Shown here: positions 1 to 5,598 of the stretch, piece by piece
How positions within the stretch are numbered: position 1 is the first letter of the stretch
Layout of the letters: every line of letters begins with the position of its first letter
Assembly: GCA_037444705.1 (NCBI GenBank)
Contig: JBBILY010000177.1
Location: forward strand, 1-5,598
Reading direction: 5' to 3'
From: DATCYX01 sp037444705
Lineage (GTDB): Bacteria; Chloroflexota; Anaerolineae; Anaerolineales; UBA4823
Length of the DNA: 5,598 bases
Position numbers and translations under genes: made by a program
Notes under the pieces: model-generated
The model's input: only the letters and a program-made list of their open reading frames with translations
The model's database searches: none
What the model was told of the DNA's origin: nothing

Positions 1-1298
1 CCCTCTAAGAACTTGCTCAGACCTATCACCGACAGAGTCAATGATGTAGCCACCGCCCCAATACCATTGGTCATCATCTTAATAAACCAGTTTCTTCCTC
101 TAGCCCGCCACCAATGCAGCACCATCCCGGCTTGAGAAAGGGTAAATGCTAGAAATGCCCCCACGGCAAACAATGGGATTAAGGCATGCGTATCACCTTC
201 AAAGAGGGTGATCAATGCGCCGGTAGCCAGGGCAAGCAATACAATGCCATTGGAAAACACCAGACGATCTCCCAAGGCAGATAATTGCCGCGGCACAAAA
301 CCATCCCGCGCCAGGATAGCCGATAGACGAGGAAATCCCGCAAAACTGGTGTTAGCCGCCACCGTAAGGATGAACAAAGTGGTGAATTGCACCACATAAT
401 AAGGCCATGTTTGCCCCAATAGGCGGCGCGCCAGAGCCGAAAGTATCGTCTCCTGGGGTGATGCCACGATTGCAAAAGCCTGGGTCAGACCAATGCTGCC
501 AAGGAATAACAAGCCCATGAGGACCGCCATCACCCCCAGAGTACGTCCAGCATTTTTAGCCTGAGGCGGGCGGAAGGCTGGAACTCCGTTACTGATGGCT
601 TCAATTCCAGTCAGAGCGGTGCACCCCGCAGCAAAGGCATGTAACACTAAAAAAGGCGTCAGCGATTGTGGTGAAACCACAGGTATGACTGCATGAGCCA
701 TGCTCGTGGCACCCTCCAACATCAAACGATATAAGCCATATCCTAGCATGAGCAGAAAGGAGATCAAGAAAGAATAAACTGGAATAGCCATAACGATTCC
801 GCTCTCGCGCACCCCACGTAAATTGATGAGCATGATGATGATTAACAACCCTAAAGCGATGGGCACACGATAAGGGAACAAAAGCGGAAATGCAGAGGCA
901 ATTGCATCAACCCCAGCGGTCAGGCTAACAGCTGCCGTCAGCAGGTAATCCACCAACAAAGCCGCTGCCGCAATCAAGCCAGGTAGCATGCCCAAATTCT
1001 CCTTCGCCACTACATAGGAGCCTCCCCCATTCGGATAAGCGTGGATCGTTTGATAATAGGAGAGAGCCACTATAAACAAAACCCCAGTTATTGCCAGACC
1101 AATCGGCCAGGCTAGCGACAGTGCAGCGCTGCCCGCCACAACTAACCCCAAATATATCTCCTGGTTAGCATATGCGATAGACGAGAGCGCATCCGGCGAG
1201 AAGGCCGCCAGAGCCTGTAATTTGTTCAATTGCCTTTCCTCTCCACGCGTGGTGGGGATAGGCGCGCCGATAATAATTCTCCGTAGTCTCTCGAACAT
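1..1298 (-). CDS. KimA-like APC/KUP-family transporter (probable potassium or amino-acid permease), 3'-truncated by window edge
   Basis: I translated this frame by hand: 432 codons with no stop, running off the window at base 1, so the C-terminus is missing. It is a polytopic membrane protein of the amino acid-polyamine-cation superfamily, closest in my memory to Bacillus subtilis KimA (YdaO, about 607 residues), a proton-coupled potassium importer. The two align without a gap through residue 377. Visible landmarks are SPDALSSIAY (34-43), AYPNGGGSY (87-95), LLVDYLLTAAVS (114-125), INLRGVRES (158-166), GCTALTGIEAISN (225-237) and AANTSFAGFPRL (314-325). About eleven hydrophobic segments fall in the window. 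Of the KimA ion and proton residues as I recall them, D36, Y43, D117, Y118, T121, S125, T230 and E233 are kept, whereas Y377 is Phe. The ATG at 1298 is chosen because the N-terminus matches KimA residue for residue and a GAGG lies 5 bases upstream. The family is firm; the substrate is inferred, and amino-acid transport cannot be excluded. Confidence 0.
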   Translation of the reverse strand, partial: MFERLRRIIIGAPIPTTRGEERQLNKLQALAAFSPDALSSIAYANQEIYLGLVVAGSAALSLAWPIGLAITGVLFIVALSYYQTIHAYPNGGGSYVVAKENLGMLPGLIAAAALLVDYLLTAAVSLTAGVDAIASAFPLLFPYRVPIALGLLIIIMLINLRGVRESGIVMAIPVYSFLISFLLMLGYGLYRLMLEGATSMAHAVIPVVSPQSLTPFLVLHAFAAGCTALTGIEAISNGVPAFRPPQAKNAGRTLGVMAVLMGLLFLGSIGLTQAFAIVASPQETILSALARRLLGQTWPYYVVQFTTLFILTVAANTSFAGFPRLSAILARDGFVPRQLSALGDRLVFSNGIVLLALATGALITLFEGDTHALIPLFAVGAFLAFTLSQAGMVLHWWRARGRNWFIKMMTNGIGAVATSLTLSVIGLSKFLE

Positions 1299-1303
1299 AG
1301 ACG

Positions 1304-1307
1304 CCTC
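1304..1307 (-). promoter_or_regulatory. Ribosome binding site of the KimA-like transporter
   Basis: On the minus strand GAGG stands 5 bases before the ATG at 1298, a usable Shine-Dalgarno spacing. It supports this start over the internal methionines, all of which lie within conserved sequence. I found no convincing -35/-10 pair in the gap upstream. A TTTAAT at 1309-1314 resembles a -10 box, but at 16-17 base spacing only TGTGTT or ATGTGT is available as the -35. Confidence 0.
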
Positions 1308-1359
1308 GATTAAAAAGCAAGATCATCCAGAACACATTTTTTTCTTCCCTTTGAATCCC

Positions 1360-1389
1360 CCTCTAAATCCCGGACTTCAGGGTTTGAGG
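1360..1389 (-). other. Imperfect hairpin in the smc-transporter intergenic gap
   Basis: The two arms pair as CCTC/GAGG, AAA/TTT and CCC/GGG, giving ten base pairs with two single-base bulges on one arm and an eight-base loop (1372-1379). On the minus strand it begins 24 bases after the smc stop codon and ends 61 bases before the transporter start. Neither flank has a run of T in the reading direction, so it is not a standard intrinsic terminator. It could be a weak or Rho-assisted termination site, an mRNA 3'-end stabiliser, or chance. The rest of the 1299-1413 gap shows nothing recognisable. Confidence 0.
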
Positions 1390-1413
1390 CGGTCGCTTGC
1401 TTTGGACAAGATT

Positions 1414-4400
1414 TTAAGAAGCAACCACCTTCTCCACCTCATCCATCTTCAGGCTGATCACCTGGCTGGATGAATCCCGTCCCATGGTTACACCGTAAAT
1501 AACATCGGCAACCTGAACCGTGTTGCGATTATGAGTCACAACGATGAATTGCGTGTGTTGACTTAATTCGCGCAACAATTCGCTAAAGCGCCCCACATTT
1601 GCCTCATCTAGCATGGCGTCCACTTCGTCAAGCAGGCAAAAGGGCACAGGGGAGACTTTCAGCAAGGCAAAAATCAGGGCTGTGGCGGTCAGACTACGCT
1701 CACCTCCAGAGAGTAAGGATAGCCCCTGTGTACGCCGGCCTGGCAGGCGGGCTTCGATGTCTATGCCAGTATGGGTCATGTCCTCTGGCTCTGTCAGCAC
1801 CAGTCGGGCTGAACCCCCATTAAACAGGCGCTTGAAAATCGCCGTAAATTCATCTGCTACCGCTTCGAAGGTCTTTCGCAATTGCTGCTGCATCATCTCA
1901 TCCAGTTCAGCAATGATCTGTCGCACGTCGTCTTCGGCGCGCTTTAAATCCTCTACCTGGGTGGTCATGAATTCGTACCGTTGTTTGACCTCCTGATATT
2001 CTGCCTGCGCTTCCGCGTTGACCGGACCCAGGCGCCGCAATTGCGCCCGTAAGCGGTGAATATTGTCCTCCAATTCGGGCGGAAGTTCTCTATGGCGTGG
2101 TAACTGTTCTACCATACCCTCCAGAGGCAAGGGAGTTGGACCCGAGACCTCTTCCGAATACTCGAAGGCTACCAGACCAAAATCGTCTTCGATGCGCCGC
2201 CTCCAGGTTTCCAAAGCCTCTTGCTGACGCGCCAGAGCAATCCTGGCTTGAGCGTGGTGATGCTCCGCCTTTGCCACATTCTGCCGCGCGGTTGCTTCTT
2301 GAAGTTGAAGCCTCTCCTGCTCTTGCTCCAACATCGCCAACTCTTCTTCGGCAGGGTTTATCAGGGCATACACGGCCTCTATTTGAGCACTCAACTGAGC
2401 CTCGGCTTGTCGAAGGTTCGCCTGCTCGTTCTCCAGATCGCCCATGGTGTCAGCGATAAGCCCAAGTTTCTTTTCATGGGCTGTGAGGGTTTGCTGGAGA
2501 CGTGCGAATGCAGTGCGTCGCTCTTCCAGGTTAGAGATAGCATGAGATAATGCCTGAAAGGTTACAGCCTCTTGAGTTTTCCAGTACTCCGCCAGGGATT
2601 GATGTTCGTCTAAGGATAACCCCTGTAATTCATGCATCGCCCGATGGAGCGTCTCCTCAGCCTCACTCATCTGTTTATCCACTTGTGCCTGGACCTCCAA
2701 GGCTGAACTCGCCTCCGCCTCTAACACCTGGACTTCCCGCTGGATGCCTTGCTTTCGCTCAATTAACCATTGAACCTGCCGTTGAGCCGCCTCAACAGCC
2801 AGTTTTACCTGATTGTATAGAGAAAACGCCTGTTGTTCTGCGCCTCGCGCCTGCTCCAGCGCATTCTCAAGGCGCGCCTCTTCATCCCTCAAGGTTTGCA
2901 GATACTGGTTACCCTGCTGCAATTCTTCATCAATTTTTTCCATTTGAGATTCAAACTTTTTGACCTCGGCGCGCAGAGTTCTGCGCTGTCTGGCGAGGCT
3001 TAATGGCGTTTGATTCCCCTCCCGACCTGCCAGGATTTGCCCCGTGGCATAGAACACCTCCCCCTCGAGGGTTACGGCGCGGAAACCTGAAACATCCATC
3101 CCCGAGGTAGCAAAGTGGCGCAGCGCCAGACGCGCCGTCTGACGATCACGAACGATGAGGGTTCGACTCAAAAGTAACTCAACTGCCAGACTTAACTCTT
3201 GCGGTGCGTTTACCAGATCAGAAGCCCAGCCCAATACCCCTGACATGTTCTGCGGAAGGAGATCCTCCTGATGCGCGGGCGGAGTTAGATCGCTTAATGG
3301 CAACAAGACCCCCCGAGCGGAGGCCTCATTTAACAAATGCAATGCGGTGTCGCTATGTTCCCCATCATCAATAATTATGGCTTCCAGGTACTCCCCTAAC
3401 ACAGCAGACACCGCCACCTCGACCTCGGCAGGCACTTCGATGTAGGCGCTCAAAATGCCACGAGCGCCCTTGAGATGTGAAGCGCGCGCTGCCCGCATCA
3501 ACACCTGCGCCCCTCGGCTATAACCGCGCAGATCAGCCTCAGCCTTTTCCAGGACATCGAGTTGTGCCTGCAATCGCCCGACTTCAGCAGCCAGCGTCGC
3601 GCCCGTCTCATGCAATTGGCGCAGCGAAGTTTCCGCTTCGCTCAGCCGCAACCGATGGTCGCCTAAACTCTGTTCCGCCTCTCGGCGCGCTTCTTCGGCT
3701 ATGCGATATCTGTCCTCGTGTAAGCGGGCTTTTTCTTTAGCATGCTGGAGGTGAGTTTCAGCCTCAATCAATGACTGAGATAATTTTTCCAATGACCCCT
3801 GATGTTGGCGGATGCGTTCCACGATTTCCTGGTGACGCAATCTCAATTGTTCTTTTCGAGTCTGCAAAGCGACAAAAGCCTGTTGGGCATTACGCAGATT
3901 TTCTTCGATTTTGGCGCGCTCTGCCTGCCTCAATTGGAGCGCAAGGCGTGTTTCTTCTGCCCGCAGTTTCGTTTCTTCCAGTTCATTCTGCAATCTCTGC
4001 ACTTCTGCTTCGCTTTGCCGCAGGCGTTCCTGCAGTACCCCCAACTCCTCTTCAAGTTGCTTTTTTTCAACCCGCAGGCTCTCCCATTGTTCTGCCAAAG
4101 ATCGTAAACGTTCGTCAACCACCACCCGCTGCCGACTAAGGTCTTCCCGCTGTTTGTGCAATTCGGACTGCTGGCGATGCCAATCATGCAATTGGGTTCG
4201 AATTTGCTGCACCCTGTTCCGTAAGGCAGTTAATTGCTCATCCAATTGCATCTGCTCCTGTCGCACGCGGCTTAAGACACTCTCCTGATGGCGCACCAAC
4301 TCGATGGCCCGCGACAGCTCCTTCTGCGCCAGATGCCAATGATAACCGTACCAATCTCGCAGAAGAGCGCGTAAATCAATGCGCAATTGTTCATACTCTT

Positions 4401-5043
4401 GGGCGCGACGTGCCTGGCGTTCCAGGCTGTGCAGTCGTGGTTGTAATTCAGCCAAAATATCCTGGGCGCGTTCCAGATTGCGCTGGGTAATTTCAAGCCG
4501 GCGCAAAGCTTCCTCACGGCGAGACCGATAAAGGCCGATACCTGCCGCTTCCTCGAAGAGGCGTCGGCGTTCCTCAGCCCTCAAAGAAAGCGCGGTATCA
4601 ACCAGACCTTGCCCGATAATGGTATAAGTGCGTTCGGCCAGGCCAGACCTGGCCAGCAACTCGGTTACATCCCTCAACCGCACCCGCTGGCCGTTGATTA
4701 GATACTCATTTTCCCCATCGCGATAGGCGCGGCGTGTAATGGCAACCTCGCTAAAATCAATGGGCAGCCACCCCTCGCTGTTATCAAACACCACCGTCGC
4801 CGAAGCCATACCTGCTCGCGGCCGTTGCTCAGAACCGGAGAAGATCATATCCTCGGTCTTCTTTCCCCGCAGGAGACTATAAGATTGCTCTCCCAGCACC
4901 CAACGCAGGCTATCCGCAATATTGGACTTCCCAGAGCCGTTTGGGCCTACGATGACGGTTATGGGCGCTGCAAACTCGAAAACAGTGCGATTGGCGAAAG
5001 TTTTATAACCGTGCAATTCAAGAGATTTCAGGCGAAGGGACAT
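1414..5043 (-). CDS. smc: Chromosome segregation/condensation ATPase SMC, complete
   Basis: SMC forms a homodimeric ring that, with ScpA and ScpB, extrudes DNA loops to compact and segregate the chromosome using ATP. At 1209 residues this is a full-length member. The N-terminal head has Walker A GPNGSGKS (33-40), the arginine-finger loop LLRGKKTEDMIFSG (57-70, Arg59) and the Q-loop GQG (Gln145), followed by FEEAAGI (163-169). A long charged coiled coil runs from about 170 to 500. The hinge spans about 505-675, starting at GYSRG (507), and the returning coil goes to about 1000. The C-terminal head contains LGPVN (1005-1009), LFNGG (1073-1077), the signature LSGGERSLTA (1111-1120), Walker B CLLDE (1136-1140, with Asp1139 and Glu1140) and the switch histidine in VVTHN (His1171). 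All catalytic motifs are intact. The ATG at 5043 is the first possible ATG and gives MSLRLKSLEL, a normal SMC N-terminus. No Shine-Dalgarno sequence precedes it. It lies 59 bases after rnc with no terminator between, so co-transcription is likely. Confidence 0.
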   Translation of the reverse strand: MSLRLKSLELHGYKTFANRTVFEFAAPITVIVGPNGSGKSNIADSLRWVLGEQSYSLLRGKKTEDMIFSGSEQRPRAGMASATVVFDNSEGWLPIDFSEVAITRRAYRDGENEYLINGQRVRLRDVTELLARSGLAERTYTIIGQGLVDTALSLRAEERRRLFEEAAGIGLYRSRREEALRRLEITQRNLERAQDILAELQPRLHSLERQARRAQEYEQLRIDLRALLRDWYGYHWHLAQKELSRAIELVRHQESVLSRVRQEQMQLDEQLTALRNRVQQIRTQLHDWHRQQSELHKQREDLSRQRVVVDERLRSLAEQWESLRVEKKQLEEELGVLQERLRQSEAEVQRLQNELEETKLRAEETRLALQLRQAERAKIEENLRNAQQAFVALQTRKEQLRLRHQEIVERIRQHQGSLEKLSQSLIEAETHLQHAKEKARLHEDRYRIAEEARREAEQSLGDHRLRLSEAETSLRQLHETGATLAAEVGRLQAQLDVLEKAEADLRGYSRGAQVLMRAARASHLKGARGILSAYIEVPAEVEVAVSAVLGEYLEAIIIDDGEHSDTALHLLNEASARGVLLPLSDLTPPAHQEDLLPQNMSGVLGWASDLVNAPQELSLAVELLLSRTLIVRDRQTARLALRHFATSGMDVSGFRAVTLEGEVFYATGQILAGREGNQTPLSLARQRRTLRAEVKKFESQMEKIDEELQQGNQYLQTLRDEEARLENALEQARGAEQQAFSLYNQVKLAVEAAQRQVQWLIERKQGIQREVQVLEAEASSALEVQAQVDKQMSEAEETLHRAMHELQGLSLDEHQSLAEYWKTQEAVTFQALSHAISNLEERRTAFARLQQTLTAHEKKLGLIADTMGDLENEQANLRQAEAQLSAQIEAVYALINPAEEELAMLEQEQERLQLQEATARQNVAKAEHHHAQARIALARQQEALETWRRRIEDDFGLVAFEYSEEVSGPTPLPLEGMVEQLPRHRELPPELEDNIHRLRAQLRRLGPVNAEAQAEYQEVKQRYEFMTTQVEDLKRAEDDVRQIIAELDEMMQQQLRKTFEAVADEFTAIFKRLFNGGSARLVLTEPEDMTHTGIDIEARLPGRRTQGLSLLSGGERSLTATALIFALLKVSPVPFCLLDEVDAMLDEANVGRFSELLRELSQHTQFIVVTHNRNTVQVADVIYGVTMGRDSSSQVISLKMDEVEKVVAS

Positions 5044-5102
5044 CAGGTATCTGTTTGCATCTAAACGATATAATGTGTAAACCGTGCTTTATTGACACAT
5101 CA

Positions 5103-5572
5103 TCATATCAGGCCTAAGGCTTTTAAGGCTGCACGCGCCGCGGCCTTCGTTGCGGCTTGTTTACTGTGGCCATCGCCGCGTCCTAAGACCTCGCCATTGA
5201 TAATAACCTCAACTTCAAAAACTTTAGCGTGATCCGGCCCATTTGCAGCCACAGTGCGATAGACAGGATGCTCAAGCCCGCGCGCCTGGATCCATTCCTG
5301 TAGAAGGCTCTTCGGGTCCTGCTCCTTACGAGCCAGCAAGATCTGCTGGGTAGCCATTTCCAGCATCGGTTCAACAAAGGTTTGCACGGCGGAGATGCTA
5401 TCGCTCAGGTAAAGCGCTCCAATCAAGGCTTCAAACGTGCCACACAGCAAGGCTGGACGCTGACGCCCCCCGCTTTCGTCCTCTCCCCGACCCAAACGCA
5501 TGGCAGCCCCCAGGTTAATCTGACGTGCGAACTCGGCTAACTGTTCTGTGCGCACCAGAGCCGAGCGGAGGC
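5103..5572 (-). CDS. rnc: Ribonuclease III, C-terminal part (5'-truncated at window edge)
   Basis: RNase III is a cytoplasmic, Mg-dependent endonuclease that cuts double-stranded RNA in rRNA precursors and structured mRNAs. About 156 codons are present against a usual 225-245, so roughly the first third is missing, including the ELxFLGDAVL catalytic signature. What remains starts at LRSALVRTEQLA and continues through GRGEDESGGR and LLCGTFEALIGALYL, the last helices of the nuclease domain. The dsRNA-binding domain follows, from DPKSLLQEW through GPDHAKVFEVEV to SKQAATKAAARAAL and the C-terminus KALGLI. The conserved Glu of FEALIG (codon 5430-5432, Glu117 in E. coli) is kept, but the Asp114 position is Gly (codon 5439-5441). 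The GTG at 5555 is an internal valine of the LVRTE motif and not a start. Codons beyond 5572 are excluded because that stretch resembles sequencing adapter. The gene immediately precedes smc, a common arrangement. Identification is secure. Confidence 0.
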
Positions 5573-5598
5573 AGATAGGAAGAGCCGCGGGTAGGGAA
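5573..5598 (+). other. Probable Illumina adapter remnant at the right edge (not genomic)
   Basis: On the plus strand this stretch begins AGATAGGAAGAGC, one mismatch from the adapter hallmark AGATCGGAAGAGC, and continues CGCGGGTAGGGAA where the TruSeq Read 1 adapter complement has GTCGTGTAGGGAA. That is 22 matches in 26, with differences at 5577, 5586, 5587 and 5590. The orientation is the one expected from read-through at a fragment's 3' end. Read as RNase III, the stretch gives SLPAALPI, which lacks the conserved EGxL(T/S) motif that should precede LRSALV. Homology resumes right at 5572, where the broken codon xGC could complete to CGC (Arg), as in the usual TRLRSALV. The adapter sequence is recalled, not searched. 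Confidence 0.

Noticed and set aside
212..475. Minus-strand 87-residue open frame at the left edge.
   Set aside because: It is an out-of-frame reading of the transporter gene, whose own frame is open throughout and matches the KimA/APC family.
1337..1343. Run of seven T as an intrinsic terminator.
   Set aside because: It is T-rich only on the plus strand, opposite to all genes. The nearest hairpin lies downstream of it on the plus strand, so the order is wrong for plus-strand termination too.
1347..1371. G-quadruplex in the minus strand of the smc-transporter gap.
   Set aside because: Only three G-runs of three or more are present with seven-base loops. A canonical intramolecular quadruplex needs four.
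1222..1473. Plus-strand open frame across the smc-transporter gap.
   Set aside because: It overlaps both flanking genes antisense, with no recognisable protein features or ribosome binding site.
1599..4139. Plus-strand open frames inside smc (for example 1613-1996, 2097-2459, 2550-2963, 3771-4139).
   Set aside because: They lie antisense to an intact, well-conserved smc frame. Their translations are low-complexity (Pro, Ser, Arg or Cys rich) with no recognisable domains, as expected for shadows of coiled-coil codons.
5046..5074. Plus-strand TATAAT at 5069-5074 as a promoter antisense to rnc.
   Set aside because: The perfect -10 hexamer has only GGTATC at -35 spacing (5046-5051), and no plus-strand gene follows. 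It looks like chance in an A/T-rich gap.
5103..5555. Complete 150-residue RNase III starting at the GTG at 5555.
   Set aside because: The GTG encodes the valine of the conserved LRSALVRTE segment, the frame stays open upstream, and a 150-residue protein would lack the main catalytic signature. The gene is truncated by the edge.

Overview
The window reads as a small piece of bacterial chromosome with three protein genes, all on the minus strand and nearly filling it. In transcription order (right to left) they are a 5'-truncated ribonuclease III gene (rnc), a complete chromosome-condensation ATPase gene (smc, 1209 residues), and a 3'-truncated membrane transporter of the KimA/APC type. The rnc-smc order is a widespread bacterial arrangement. 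The wording of the SMC motifs (LSGGERSLTA, IGQGLVDTALSLR, PFCLLDEVDAMLDEANV) and of the RNase III resembles Chloroflexota, class Anaerolineae, as I remember those families. That assignment is an inference from memory, not a search.

Layout. At 5573-5598 the last 26 bases do not look genomic: they match the Illumina TruSeq Read 1 adapter at 22 of 26 positions, and RNase III homology stops exactly at that boundary. 5103-5572 encodes the C-terminal part of RNase III, namely the end of the nuclease domain and the whole dsRNA-binding domain. A 59-base gap without terminator or clear promoter leads to smc (1414-5043). The 115-base gap 1299-1413 contains an imperfect hairpin without a U-tract. The transporter starts at 1298 and is still open when the window ends at base 1. 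No stretch above 300 bases lacks a gene.

How the genes relate. RNase III processes structured RNA, SMC compacts and segregates the chromosome with ScpA and ScpB (not in this window), and the third gene is a secondary transporter, possibly for potassium. rnc and smc are plausibly co-transcribed. The transporter may be read by the same transcript, but nothing suggests a functional link. No tRNA, rRNA, CRISPR array, mobile element or phage gene was seen. I found no undescribed system. The most useful observations are the probable adapter at the right edge, a substituted potassium-ligand position in the transporter, and a substituted metal-ligand position in RNase III.
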